From Vibrio splendidus (GTDB lineage: Bacteria > Pseudomonadota > Gammaproteobacteria > Enterobacterales > Vibrionaceae), in NCBI RefSeq assembly GCF_003345295.1, contig NZ_CP031056.1, positions 1,426,001 through 1,490,000 on the forward strand: a DNA stretch of 64,000 nucleotides. Reading direction: 5' to 3'. This document shows positions 18,419 through 28,312 of this stretch, in pieces. Position 1 is the first letter of the stretch. Each line of letters begins with the position of its first letter. The position numbers and the translations under genes were made by a program. A model generated the notes under the pieces. The model worked only from the letters and a program-made list of their open reading frames with translations, did not search any database and was not told the DNA's origin.

Positions 18419-19300
18419 ATGAGTATTAAGCTACAACAGTTAAAACATTTTGTTTTAGTGGTCGAAGAAGGCGGATTTCGAGCGGCATCTCACCGTGCAA
18501 ATCGATCGCAAGCGGCACTTTCTACATCGATAAAAGAGCTGGAAAAAATACTTGGCCAGCCACTGTTTGAAACAGGCAACAAATCAACCCTGACACCTTT
18601 CGGGGAAATATGCCTGCCAAAAATCATTCAATTCCTGAATGTTTACAAGGCATTAGACAATGATCTGCGCGCAGCTGCGGCAGGACAACAAGGAAGAGTT
18701 CGAATAGCAAGCGTGCCATCGGTCGCCGCAAAATTAATCCCTAGTGTGTTAGGGGCTTTCTGTGAGCAGTACCCTAATGTAGAAGTCAGCTTGATTGATG
18801 ATAATGCGGCAGGTGTGGAAGCGAGATTATTGTCTGGAGAAGTGGATGTTGCACTCGGAAATAGCTCCCATTTAGAAGAAGAGAGCATCGACTTCACACC
18901 TTTACTTTCCGATCCTATCGGTGTGGTCTGCCTCAAAGACAACCCTATCGCCTCTCAAAAAGAGGGAATCGAATGGCAAACTTTGTTAAAACAACCCTTC
19001 ATTCGCAACGGGACTTGTACCCTACTTGACCCAACACCCGCCCGAATGCTCAGTGAACAAGCTTTGTATTCAGTAGAGAACATTACTTCGCTGTTTTCGG
19101 TGTTAGAGCTCGGGATAGGCGTAACTACGCTGCCTAAACTGGCTTTCCCAACCAATGAAACCCGTTTGGTGTGGATCCCATTGATTGACCCGCCCTTACA
19201 GCGTCAGATCGGTATTTTCAGATTGGCTGACCGTACGATCTCGCCACAAGCACAAGCCTTTCATGACTTATGTATTCAATACCTAAGCAATGAAGAGTAA
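18419..19300 (+). CDS. LysR-family regulator of the adjacent catabolic cluster
   Basis: 293 residues: an N-terminal winged helix (KLQQLKHFVLVVEEGGFRAA, then a SQAALSTSIKELE helix-turn-helix) and a C-terminal effector-binding domain starting near GRVRIASVPS. AAGGA lies eight bases before the ATG. The gene is divergent from ridA across a 157-base AT-rich gap that would hold both promoters, the usual LysR arrangement. The effector is probably the substrate of the BCCT/dipeptidase pathway; this is inference. Confidence 0.85.
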   Translation: MSIKLQQLKHFVLVVEEGGFRAASHRANRSQAALSTSIKELEKILGQPLFETGNKSTLTPFGEICLPKIIQFLNVYKALDNDLRAAAAGQQGRVRIASVPSVAAKLIPSVLGAFCEQYPNVEVSLIDDNAAGVEARLLSGEVDVALGNSSHLEEESIDFTPLLSDPIGVVCLKDNPIASQKEGIEWQTLLKQPFIRNGTCTLLDPTPARMLSEQALYSVENITSLFSVLELGIGVTTLPKLAFPTNETRLVWIPLIDPPLQRQIGIFRLADRTISPQAQAFHDLCIQYLSNEE

Positions 19301-20079
19301 TAGAAAAACATGAATGAAGGCGCTTCCTATAGACCTATTGAAACGACAAACATCTTTAGATTCCGATTATTTCTGTATTGAAACTGTGATTTCTGGGTCG
19401 ATGCTCTGCGAATTCGTCCGATAATAATTCGACCCAACCTCAGCGATACCTCTATTTTTGAGTCAATTAACCCGTACTTTCCATCTGCACGTATGTTTCC
19501 TCGCCCTTATCATTGACCCTAGATCTTGTTGCATCAGTGGTTGGATGCTGAATTTTTCATCAAATTTTCATCTTGAACCCGGTGTTGGGCGTGTTGATTC
19601 GCGTTCCAATACATCAATAATGAAAATATGATAACGATATTAAAAAATATTAGCTTAATGATAAGGAGCACCATACTGCTATTTCACTACACAAACGAAA
19701 CCTTCCAATATCAACAAAATCTTGGTTATACGCCGCTTCGAATACCAACCCGTCATCACATTTAGAAAAGACTCTAAGTCATTGAATATACTTACTTGAT
19801 AACATTATATCTTGATATTTTTCCTCTCTAATTTTCTGGGTAAAACCTCCCTTTTCTCGCTATAAACAAAGCATTTTAAATATTCATGGATTTAATAATA
19901 GAACTATTACTTTCATAAATGAAAAACACTCATTTCAAAAATGGAATTATTGATGCCGATATTTGTCGTTTTGATCACATAATTTTAGGCGTAGTTTATA
20001 TTTTGTCGAAACGATAGCGAGTTAGTTTTTAACGTTTAATTTCGTCAGGAGATATAAAGCCAGAAAGATTATTTCTTTG
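19301..20079. other. Long AT-rich intergenic region before the atp operon
   Basis: Nearly 900 bases separate the LysR gene from atpI. No open frame with a plausible start, RNA gene or terminator was found on either strand. The last 200 bases are very AT-rich and probably contain the atp promoter, but no clean -35/-10 pair could be chosen. Confidence 0.6.
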
Positions 20080-20140
20080 TTAACAAGTAAAGGTTTATTA
20101 ACAAGTCAAATTGCTATTAACAAGTAAGTGCTAGTAACAA
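20080..20140. repeat. Spaced direct repeats upstream of atpI
   Basis: TTAACAAGT occurs at 20080, 20098 and 20117, with a weaker AGTAACAAA copy near 20132. Spacing is 18-19 bases, and the block lies 60-120 bases before atpI. The copies could bind a regulator of the operon, or may just be another short tandem repeat. Confidence 0.6.
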
Positions 20141-20196
20141 AACATATTCAAACTGTGTTTTATATTGACTTACACTGTTAAATATAAGGTTTTATT

Positions 20197-20598
20197 ATGA
20201 GGCTTAATGGGATAAGTAGCGACATCCTTGTTGCTGCTAAAAGAGTTGTTCTCTGCCAAATAGTATTAGCCGTCGGTGTAGTTTTATATGAAGTGTTTTT
20301 TGGTAATAAAGTAGATATGGAGTCTTCAGCTTTGGGTGTCGTAATCGCGATGTTACCACCGCTGTTTGGTTTTATATATGCAAGCCTTAAGGTGCACAAG
20401 AATCCTAATTATAGTTTACGTGACTTAATGCAAATGAGTCGTGTCGTGAAAATAACCTATACGTTCTTAATGTTTATCCTGGCATTCCAGTTTTTTAAAT
20501 TGGATAACCCAGTAATATTATACGCGTACATTTTCACAATGATTGGGTACTTCTTAACACCATTTATTACTGCCTCTACAAGATCGGAGTACGTGTAG
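20197..20598 (+). CDS. atpI: ATP synthase accessory protein I
   Basis: 133 residues with four membrane helices, the usual AtpI topology, as first gene of an atp operon. AtpI assists assembly of the c-ring. AAGG lies eight bases before the ATG. The sequence is only loosely similar to what I know of enterobacterial AtpI, so the name rests largely on position and topology. One base separates its stop from atpB. Confidence 0.85.
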   Translation: MRLNGISSDILVAAKRVVLCQIVLAVGVVLYEVFFGNKVDMESSALGVVIAMLPPLFGFIYASLKVHKNPNYSLRDLMQMSRVVKITYTFLMFILAFQFFKLDNPVILYAYIFTMIGYFLTPFITASTRSEYV

Positions 20599-20599
20599 T

Positions 20600-21370
20600 A
20601 TGGATCAAGTCACTACCGCTCACGAATACATAGAGCATCACTTAACCTTCTTAACTACAGGTGATGGTTTCTGGGCGTTCAACATTGACTCAATGTTGGT
20701 ATCTTGGATCACGGGTTTACTGTTTATTGGAGCTTTTCGATATGTAGTGACCAAGGGCACTAGCGGTGTTCCAGGTCGTTTTCAATGTTTTATCGAGCTT
20801 ATCTTTGATTTCGTTAACAACCTAGTCAAAGAGATTTTTCAAGCGGAGGATAAATTAATAGGGCCACTGGCATTAACCACTTTTGTTTGGGTGTTGTTAA
20901 TGAATGCAGTCGACCTATTGCCTATAGATTTAATACCAGGGTTAACTCGTGTAATAGGTTTAGAGCACTTTAGAGACCTACCGACAGCGGATGTAAATAT
21001 CCCAATGTCGATGGCACTCGGTGTGTTTATTTTATTGTTAACTTATACGTTTAAAAATAAAGGTTTGAAAGGCTTTATCAAAGAGCTAACTACTCAGCCA
21101 TTTGATAACCCTATTTTATATCCTGTTAACTTTGTTCTTGAATTAATAACATTAATTTCAAAGCCAATATCGCTAGGCTTACGATTATTCGGAAATATGT
21201 ATGCAGGCGAGATGATATTCATCCTTATCGCACTAATGCCTTGGTGGATGCAATGGGCACTAAGTGTTCCATGGGCCTTATTCCACATATTAATCGTATT
21301 CTTACAAGCATTTATATTTATGGTACTGACCGTTGTTTATCTAGCAATGGCAACAGAAGAACACCATTAA
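20600..21370 (+). CDS. atpB: F1Fo ATP synthase subunit a
   Basis: 256 residues with five to six membrane helices. The essential arginine of the ion channel is in LGLRLFGNMYAGEMI, followed by the conserved C-terminal helix with LQAFIFMVLTVVYL. Together with the c-ring it forms the ion half-channels. Standard length. Confidence 0.95.
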   Translation: MDQVTTAHEYIEHHLTFLTTGDGFWAFNIDSMLVSWITGLLFIGAFRYVVTKGTSGVPGRFQCFIELIFDFVNNLVKEIFQAEDKLIGPLALTTFVWVLLMNAVDLLPIDLIPGLTRVIGLEHFRDLPTADVNIPMSMALGVFILLLTYTFKNKGLKGFIKELTTQPFDNPILYPVNFVLELITLISKPISLGLRLFGNMYAGEMIFILIALMPWWMQWALSVPWALFHILIVFLQAFIFMVLTVVYLAMATEEHH

Positions 21371-21416
21371 TTAATAACTAAAAAATTAACTAACACATTA
21401 TTTATCGGAGATACAA

Positions 21417-21653
21417 ATGGATATCGTAAGCGCAGTTTTATATGTAGCAGGTGCATTACTGATCGGTTTAGGTGCAGCAGGTGCGGCATCTGGTATTGGT
21501 AACTTAGCAGGTAAATACCTTGAAGGTGTTGCTCGTCAACCAGACCTTACTCCAATGCTTCGTACTCAATTCTTCATCATGATGGGCCTTGTTGATGCTG
21601 TACCGATGATTGGTGTTGGTATCGGTCTATACATCATCTTTGCCGTGGCTTAA
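21417..21653 (+). CDS. atpE: F1Fo ATP synthase subunit c
   Basis: 78 residues folding as a two-helix hairpin with the RQPDL loop. The ion-carrying acid is Asp60 in GLVDAVPMIGVG. The Gln/Glu-Ser pattern of Na+-type rings is absent, so proton coupling is expected. Helix 1 reads GAASGIGNLAGKYLEG, with N29 where E. coli has a hydrophobic residue near the same point. CGGAG precedes the ATG. Confidence 0.95.
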   Translation: MDIVSAVLYVAGALLIGLGAAGAASGIGNLAGKYLEGVARQPDLTPMLRTQFFIMMGLVDAVPMIGVGIGLYIIFAVA

Positions 21654-21707
21654 TTAAAAGCTTTGAAAAGATCGATTTGTAAATAATCAAGATTTAGTGA
21701 GGAAGGT

Positions 21708-22178
21708 ATGAATTTAAATGCCAGCATGTTTGGTCAAGCAATCTCATTCGTGATTTTTGTTTGGCTATGCATGAAATATGTATGGCCCCCTCTCACCGCG
21801 ATGTTAGACGAGCGCCAAAAAGAAATTGCTGATGGTTTACGCCATTCAGAGAATGCAGCGAAAGAGCTAGAACTAGCAAAATCAAATGGCGCACAAATCG
21901 TCGCAGATGCGAAAAACAATGTGACCGAACTGATTGAGCAAGGCAAGAAGCGCCGCAACGAAATCATCACCTTAGCTCACCAAGAAGGCGAGCAAGAAAA
22001 GGCACGCATCTTAGAACAAGGTAGAGCTGAGCTAGAAGGCGAACGTCAAAAGTTACGCCGTGAACTTCAGGCGGATATGGCAGATGCTGTTATTCAAAGT
22101 GCACAGAAATTGATCAGCAAAAACCTAGATTCTGAAACGAACCGAGCGTTAGTTGATCAAATGATAAGCGAACTCTAA
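21708..22178 (+). CDS. atpF: F1Fo ATP synthase subunit b
   Basis: 156 residues: one N-terminal membrane helix ([18 protein letters not shown]) and a long charged helix that dimerises as the peripheral stalk. Length and pattern are as in E. coli. GAGGAAGG precedes the ATG. Confidence 0.95.
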
Positions 22179-22189
22179 ACGGAGGCAAT

Positions 22190-22741
22190 ATGTCAGATTA
22201 CACCAATATTGCTCATCCCTACGCTAAAGCATCGTTCGACTTTGCTTTAGGTGAAAACAAGTTACAAGAGTGGCACTCAATGCTGTCCATTCTTGTGACG
22301 GTAGCGGAAGAAGAAACGATCGCTAAGCAGATTTCATCAGCAGAAGGTGTTCACACACAGCAATCTGAAGAACTGGTCAATCTCATCATTCACGTTTGCC
22401 AAGGACTTGTTGATGACCACGTCATTAATCTCATTAAAGTCTTGGCTGAGAATGGCCGTCTTGCCGTGATCAGAGACTTGTTTAACTTGTTCAGCGACCT
22501 AAAGGACGAACATGAACGTGTAATCCCTGTCACTGTCACCAGTTCAGAATTGCTTACACAAGATCAAGTTACATCACTCACTGCTGCACTTGAGAAGAAA
22601 TTAGAGCGTCAGGTTGAAATGGAACAGGTTATTGATGACTCGCTGGTTGGCGGGATCGTAATCAAGGCGGGTGAAACCGTCATCGATGGTTCTTTGAACA
22701 CATCAATTAACCGATTGGCTCATCAACTTCACGCGAGATAG
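22190..22741 (+). CDS. atpH: F1Fo ATP synthase subunit delta
   Basis: 183 residues, slightly longer than E. coli delta (177). The [13 protein letters not shown] start and the C-terminal [17 protein letters not shown] are diagnostic. It joins the peripheral stalk to the top of F1. ACGGAGG lies just before the ATG. Confidence 0.95.
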
Positions 22742-22750
22742 GTAACAATT

Positions 22751-24292
22751 ATGCAATTAAATTCAAATGAAATCAGCGATCTGATTAAAGATCGCATCTC
22801 GAAATTTAATGTGAGCACCGAAGCTCGCAACGAAGGCACCATAGTCTCGGTTCGTGACGGCATCATTACCATTAACGGCCTTGCGGATGTCATGCAGGGT
22901 GAGATGATCGAGCTTCCAGGTGGCAAGTACGCTCTTGCACTTAACCTTGATACCCACTCAGTCGGTGCCGTGGTTATGGGCCCCTACACTGACCTATCTG
23001 AAGGTATGAAAGTGAAAGGTACTGGCCGTATCTTGGAAGTACCTGTCGGTAACGGTCTGCTTGGCCGTGTCGTGAACACACTAGGCGAACCTATTGATGG
23101 CAAAGGCCCAGTAAGTTGTGACCGTCTTGACCCTGTAGAAGTAATTGCACCCGGCGTAATCGAGCGTAAGTCCGTCGATCAGCCCATTCAAACCGGTTAT
23201 AAAGCCGTTGATACCATGGTGCCTATCGGTCGTGGTCAACGTGAACTGATCATCGGTGACCGTCAGACTGGTAAAACAGCGTTAGCTATCGATGCGATCA
23301 TCAATCAGAAAGATTCTGGCATCAAATGTGTGTACGTGGCTATTGGCCAGAAAGCATCTACTATCGCAAACGTTGTTCGTAAACTCGAAGACCACGATGC
23401 GCTTAAAAATACCATCGTTGTTGTAGCATCAGCATCAGAATCAGCAGCCCTTCAATATCTAGCACCCTATGCAGGTTGCACAATGGGCGAATACTTCCGT
23501 GACCGCGGTGAAGATGCATTGATCATCTATGATGACCTATCAAAACAAGCCGTCGCTTACCGTCAAATCTCATTGCTACTTAAACGCCCACCGGGTCGTG
23601 AAGCCTTCCCTGGCGACGTATTCTACCTCCACTCACGCCTACTAGAACGTGCGGCACGAGTGAATGCGGAATATGTAGAGAAGTTTACGAACGGTGAAGT
23701 GAAAGGCCAAACAGGCTCACTGACAGCGCTTCCTATCATTGAAACTCAAGCGGGTGACGTATCGGCGTTTGTACCAACCAACGTAATCTCAATTACTGAT
23801 GGTCAGGTTTTCCTACAAACCCAACTGTTTAACTCAGGCCTACGTCCTGCTGTTGACCCAGGTATCTCGGTATCTCGTGTGGGTGGTGCAGCTCAGTGCA
23901 AGATCATCAAGAAACTGTCTGGTGGTATTCGTACATCGTTAGCTCAATACCGTGAGTTAGCCGCATTTGCTCAGTTCTCTTCTGACTTAGACGACATGAC
24001 GCGCAAGCAGCTTGATCATGGTGAGCGTGTAACCGAACTAATGAAGCAAAAGCAATACTCGCCGATGTCTGTCGCTGAACAAGCAACGGTTATCTACGCA
24101 GCAGAAAAAGGCTATTTGGCCGACGTAGAGTTGCACAAAGTTGCACGTTTTGAAGAAGAGTTAATTGCTTACGCGAAAGGTCAAAACCCAGAATTGTTCG
24201 ACACCATCAACGCGAATGGTGACTACAACGATGAAATTGATGGCGCTCTTGCAAAACTTCTCGGTGACTTTGTAGCATTGAAAGCTTGGTAA
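22751..24292 (+). CDS. atpA: F1Fo ATP synthase subunit alpha
   Basis: 513 residues, standard. Walker A is GDRQTGKTA near residue 170, and the catalytic-interface arginine lies in the PAVDPGISVSRVGG segment. Alpha binds nucleotide without hydrolysis and forms the hexamer with beta. The sequence is clearly full-length and intact. Confidence 0.97.
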   Translation: MQLNSNEISDLIKDRISKFNVSTEARNEGTIVSVRDGIITINGLADVMQGEMIELPGGKYALALNLDTHSVGAVVMGPYTDLSEGMKVKGTGRILEVPVGNGLLGRVVNTLGEPIDGKGPVSCDRLDPVEVIAPGVIERKSVDQPIQTGYKAVDTMVPIGRGQRELIIGDRQTGKTALAIDAIINQKDSGIKCVYVAIGQKASTIANVVRKLEDHDALKNTIVVVASASESAALQYLAPYAGCTMGEYFRDRGEDALIIYDDLSKQAVAYRQISLLLKRPPGREAFPGDVFYLHSRLLERAARVNAEYVEKFTNGEVKGQTGSLTALPIIETQAGDVSAFVPTNVISITDGQVFLQTQLFNSGLRPAVDPGISVSRVGGAAQCKIIKKLSGGIRTSLAQYRELAAFAQFSSDLDDMTRKQLDHGERVTELMKQKQYSPMSVAEQATVIYAAEKGYLADVELHKVARFEEELIAYAKGQNPELFDTINANGDYNDEIDGALAKLLGDFVALKAW

Positions 24293-24339
24293 ACGCTCCG
24301 GTTTGTTGGCTGGAAATCAAAACAAATTAGGAGCAGATA

Positions 24340-25209
24340 GTGGCAAATACTAAAGAAATTCGCACCAAGATAGGCAGTGTTAGTAACACTCAGAAAATCA
24401 CCAGTGCAATGGAGATGGTTGCGGCAAGTAAGATGCGTAAAGTTCAAGACAATATGACGCTAACACGTCCATATGCCGAGAACATGCGCAAAGTTATCTC
24501 TCATGTCGCATCAGGGTCGCTGGAATACCAGCACCCCTACCTTCAACAGCGTGAACCAAAACGCGTTGCTTACATCATTATTTCGTCCGATCGAGGCTTA
24601 TGTGGTGGCTTGAACTCGAACTTGTTCAAGAAAGTGTTAGAAGAAATGGAGCAATGGCGCACCAAGGGAGTCGAGGTAGAAACAACCTTAGTGGGATCTA
24701 AGGCTATCTCGTTCTTCCAACGCAGCGGTAATGTTATCGCGCAAACGTCAGGCCTTGGTGACGCGCCTAAATTAGAAGACATTTTAGGTACGGTTAACGC
24801 GATGCTAGGGCATTACGACGACGAAAAAATCGACAGCTTGTATCTCGTTTATAACCAGTTCATCAACACCATGGTTCAAGAACCAACGACCTTGCAGTTG
24901 CTGCCCCACCCCTCAGATTCTGAGGCCGATGGAGGCGCGAAAAAAGCACGTCGTTGGGACTACATCTACGAACAAGCACCAAGAGACATCCTCTCTGAGC
25001 TGTTACATCGATACATTGAATCACAAGTGTATCAAGGCATCGTAGAGAGCATTGCCTGTGAGCAAGCAGCCCGAATGGTGGCCATGAAAGCGGCGACCGA
25101 TAACGCAGGCCAACTCATCGATGATTTGCAGTTGGTATACAACAAAGCGCGACAGGCTGCCATTACCCAAGAACTGAGTGAAATAGTCTCAGGTGCTCAA
25201 GCTGTCTAA
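24340..25209 (+). CDS. atpG: F1Fo ATP synthase subunit gamma
   Basis: 289 residues. It begins at a GTG with AGGAG eight bases upstream. KIGSVSNTQKITSAMEMVAASKM at the N-terminus and the C-terminal KAATDNAGQLIDDL are diagnostic of the rotating central shaft. Confidence 0.97.
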   Translation: MANTKEIRTKIGSVSNTQKITSAMEMVAASKMRKVQDNMTLTRPYAENMRKVISHVASGSLEYQHPYLQQREPKRVAYIIISSDRGLCGGLNSNLFKKVLEEMEQWRTKGVEVETTLVGSKAISFFQRSGNVIAQTSGLGDAPKLEDILGTVNAMLGHYDDEKIDSLYLVYNQFINTMVQEPTTLQLLPHPSDSEADGGAKKARRWDYIYEQAPRDILSELLHRYIESQVYQGIVESIACEQAARMVAMKAATDNAGQLIDDLQLVYNKARQAAITQELSEIVSGAQAV

Positions 25210-25251
25210 GGGCAGAAAGAGTGGGTCAGAATAGAATTTGAGGATTTAGAG

Positions 25252-26637
25252 ATGAGTGTTGGAAAAATAGTTAAAGTTATCGGCGCGGTGGTAGACGTCG
25301 AGTTCAGCGGCGGCAACAGCCCACGCGTTTATGATGCATTGAAAGTGACTAGCGAGGAAGCAAGCTCTCTCGTATTGGAAGTTCAGCAACAACTGGGTGG
25401 CAGTATCGTTCGTTGTATTGCAATGGGTACGTCAGATGGCTTGCGCCGCGGCCTAACTGTTGAAAACACAGGTTCTCCGATCACCGTTCCTGTGGGCGAA
25501 GAAACCTTAGGCCGTATCATGAACGTTCTTGGTCAGCCTATTGATGAATGTGGTGAAATCGGCCAGAAAGAAAGCTACGAAATTCACCGTGAAGCACCCT
25601 CTTATGAAGAGCAAGCAAACAGTACTGAACTTCTAGAAACAGGCGTTAAAGTTATCGACCTTATTTGTCCGTTCGCAAAGGGCGGTAAAATCGGTCTGTT
25701 TGGTGGTGCTGGCGTAGGTAAAACCGTCAACATGATGGAGCTTATCAACAACATCGCAAAAGCCCACTCAGGTCTCTCTGTATTTACCGGTGTTGGTGAG
25801 CGTACTCGTGAAGGTAACGACTTCTACTACGAGATGAAAGAAGCGGGTGTACTAGACAAAGTAGCCATGGTTTACGGCCAAATGAACGAGCCACCGGGAA
25901 ACCGTCTGCGTGTTGCACTGACAGGCCTGACTATGGCTGAGCGCTTCCGTGATGAAGGTCGTGACGTACTGTTGTTCATTGATAACATCTACCGTTACAC
26001 GCTTGCGGGAACAGAAGTATCGGCACTGCTAGGTCGTATGCCTTCAGCAGTAGGTTACCAACCAACGCTGGCTGAAGAGATGGGTGTTCTACAAGAACGT
26101 ATCACATCAACCAGACAAGGTTCGATCACGTCTATTCAAGCGGTATACGTACCTGCGGATGACTTGACCGATCCATCGCCAGCAACAACCTTTGCTCACT
26201 TAGATGCAACCGTTGTACTGTCGCGTAACATCGCGGCATTGGGCCTCTACCCTGCAATCGACCCTTTGGATTCGACCTCTCGCCAATTGGACCCGCTTGT
26301 GGTTGGCCAAGAGCACTACGACATTGCACAAAAAGTCCAAACAACGCTGCAACGCTACAAAGAGCTAAAGGACATCATCGCGATTCTTGGTATGGATGAG
26401 CTGTCTACTGAAGACAAACAGACCGTATCTCGCGCTCGTAAGATTGAACGTTTCTTAACTCAGCCTTACCATGTAGCCGAAGTGTTTACCGGTCAGAAAG
26501 GTGTATTTGTACCGCTAAGCGAAACACTAAGAGGCTTTAAAGGCCTATTAGGCGGCGAATATGACGATATCCCAGAGCAAGCATTCTTGTATTGTGGTTC
26601 TATCGACGAAGTGCTTAACAAAGCAAAATCACTCTAA
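25252..26637 (+). CDS. atpD: F1Fo ATP synthase subunit beta
   Basis: 461 residues. Walker A is GGAGVGKT near residue 150, followed by GERTREGND with the catalytic glutamate. The catch loop reads DELSTED where E. coli has DELSEED. All catalytic residues I can check are present, so the enzyme should be active. AGGATTTAG precedes the ATG. Confidence 0.97.
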   Translation: MSVGKIVKVIGAVVDVEFSGGNSPRVYDALKVTSEEASSLVLEVQQQLGGSIVRCIAMGTSDGLRRGLTVENTGSPITVPVGEETLGRIMNVLGQPIDECGEIGQKESYEIHREAPSYEEQANSTELLETGVKVIDLICPFAKGGKIGLFGGAGVGKTVNMMELINNIAKAHSGLSVFTGVGERTREGNDFYYEMKEAGVLDKVAMVYGQMNEPPGNRLRVALTGLTMAERFRDEGRDVLLFIDNIYRYTLAGTEVSALLGRMPSAVGYQPTLAEEMGVLQERITSTRQGSITSIQAVYVPADDLTDPSPATTFAHLDATVVLSRNIAALGLYPAIDPLDSTSRQLDPLVVGQEHYDIAQKVQTTLQRYKELKDIIAILGMDELSTEDKQTVSRARKIERFLTQPYHVAEVFTGQKGVFVPLSETLRGFKGLLGGEYDDIPEQAFLYCGSIDEVLNKAKSL

Positions 26638-26651
26638 GAGGCAGGTGCACC

Positions 26652-27095
26652 ATGGCTATCGGAATTACAGATAATACATTTCAACTTAATATTGTAAGTG
26701 CGGAAGGTACGCTGTTTTCAGGTCCAGCGTATGCCCTAGCCGTTTCTGGCGCTGATGGTGAGCTGGGGATCCGCCCCGGTCACTCCCCGCTTCTCAGTAA
26801 GATCAAGCCGGGCGTAGCAGTGTTTGTCACAGACCCTAAATCAGAGGGGCAAGTGCTGTATGTCTCTGGTGGCATGCTCGAAGTTCAGCCGGATGTGGTA
26901 ACGGTTTTAGCCGATACCGCCTTGCACGGCAAAGACATTGACCGTGCTCGCGCAGAAGAAGCGAAATATGCGGCTCTTGAGAATATCAACAAGGGCAATG
27001 TCGACATCAATTTTGCACAAGCTCAGCTTGAACTGGCGAAAGCCGTTGCTCAACTTCGTGCATCAGAACTGACGTCTTCTCGCACTCGCCACTGA
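26652..27095 (+). CDS. atpC: F1Fo ATP synthase subunit epsilon
   Basis: 147 residues: N-terminal beta-sandwich (FQLNIVSAEGTLFSG, GELGIRPGHSPLL) and a C-terminal two-helix region that regulates rotation. Slightly longer than the E. coli protein (139). Last gene of the operon, with a GAGGCAGG start context. Confidence 0.95.
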   Translation: MAIGITDNTFQLNIVSAEGTLFSGPAYALAVSGADGELGIRPGHSPLLSKIKPGVAVFVTDPKSEGQVLYVSGGMLEVQPDVVTVLADTALHGKDIDRARAEEAKYAALENINKGNVDINFAQAQLELAKAVAQLRASELTSSRTRH

Positions 27096-27131
27096 GAATA
27101 GAACTTAGACGTTTGATGCTTGATGTGTAAA

Positions 27132-27170
27132 TAGTCTACCCACTTAAAAACTGTTTAAGTGGGTAGACTA
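27132..27170. terminator. Perfect 17-bp hairpin between convergent genes
   Basis: A perfect 17-bp stem (left arm 27132-27148, right arm 27154-27170) with a 5-base loop lies between atpC and the convergent amidase gene. A strong T-run is missing on both sides. It probably terminates or stabilises the atp mRNA 3' end. Confidence 0.7.
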
Positions 27171-27244
27171 CATCCGATGTTATTGAATCAATCCCTTCCC
27201 TGCCGACTCCTTATTTACTCGCCTTATCCACCAGCATCTTCACA

Positions 27245-28207
27245 TTACTTCTCAGCAAAACGCGCTTGGTGCGGATCAAGTTCATGACCAAGAGGTTGTG
27301 TGAGTGAATGATATAACTCTGGCTTGCGACCACGAATCCAGCGTCTACCCGTACACATATCTAACTCTTCTGCTTTTAGCTCTGCAATCACCATATCGTT
27401 ATCAACACTATCAGTCTCAGCAATGATTTCACCATAAGGGCTGAGGATCATCGCATTGCCTGTTCTTACTTCATCCATATCAACGCCGACACCATTACTA
27501 AATACCACAAACATACCGTTATCGTGCGCTCTTGCAGGCAGCCAACGCATTAGCCACTCGCGACCATTCTTGCCCTCCATCTCAGCACGAATCGCTTCCG
27601 GGTTTTCATCTCGCTTAAACCATAACTCTGGGTCAATTCGTTTCATCGCTTTCGGGCTGCGTGATTGGCAACCGCCCGTCTGATGTGGCGCAATCAATAT
27701 GTCAGCCCCTTTCAAAACGGTAATTCGTACGTTCTCGACCAAGTTGTTATCCCAACAAATCAAGATGCCGACTTTGCAGCCATGCGGCGTATCGAACACC
27801 GTGTATTGGTCTCCGCTACTCATATGTGGGCTAACGAAGGTGTGCAGTTTACGATGTTTCTGCACCTCGCCATTGGGCATAGCAAATACGTAGGTGTTGT
27901 ATAGTTCGCCATCGGTGCCCTGCTCTATCAAACCCGCGCCAACACTCATGCCAAATTGCGTTGCTAGCGAAACGAGTTTTTGAGTCGATTCACCGCTCGG
28001 TACAGGTTCTGCTAAAGCTTCAATATCCCCCCGCGACAAAGCAGACACATGCCAATAACCGGTGATGCACATCTCTGGGAAGCTGATGATCTCTACGCCA
28101 CTGTCCGCAGCCTTTTGAACGTATTGCTCTATAACCGATAAGTTATACGCCTTATCACCTGCATGGTGGTTGAATTGAACCGACGCTACTTTGATGTCTC
28201 TCTTCAT
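27245..28207 (-). CDS. Nitrilase-superfamily carbon-nitrogen hydrolase
   Basis: 320 residues of the CN-hydrolase fold. The catalytic triad is visible: Glu in SFPEMCITG, Lys in HRKLH and Cys in LICWDNN. These enzymes hydrolyse amides, nitriles or carbamoyl groups in the cytoplasm. Length and the C-terminal RRWIRGRKPELY resemble amidase-like members; the substrate is unknown. It is divergent from a LysR gene with a 105-base gap, so it is probably regulated by it. Confidence 0.85.
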   Translation of the reverse strand: MKRDIKVASVQFNHHAGDKAYNLSVIEQYVQKAADSGVEIISFPEMCITGYWHVSALSRGDIEALAEPVPSGESTQKLVSLATQFGMSVGAGLIEQGTDGELYNTYVFAMPNGEVQKHRKLHTFVSPHMSSGDQYTVFDTPHGCKVGILICWDNNLVENVRITVLKGADILIAPHQTGGCQSRSPKAMKRIDPELWFKRDENPEAIRAEMEGKNGREWLMRWLPARAHDNGMFVVFSNGVGVDMDEVRTGNAMILSPYGEIIAETDSVDNDMVIAELKAEELDMCTGRRWIRGRKPELYHSLTQPLGHELDPHQARFAEK

Positions 28208-28312
28208 TATTCGCCCTCAAACTTGTCTTTATCGAATTGGTATGAGCTCAGTATAAAAAATCGATTCAATTCCATATAATGAAAGATATTCTTAGTTCAA
28301 TGAGCATTTGGA

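Noticed and set aside
20165..20188. TTGACT / TATAAG as the atpI promoter
   Set aside because: The spacer is only 12 bases, too short for a sigma-70 promoter.
21417..21653. Subunit c as part of a sodium-driven ATP synthase
   Set aside because: The Gln in helix 1 and the Glu-Ser or Glu-Thr pair in helix 2 are absent; Asp60 fits proton coupling.
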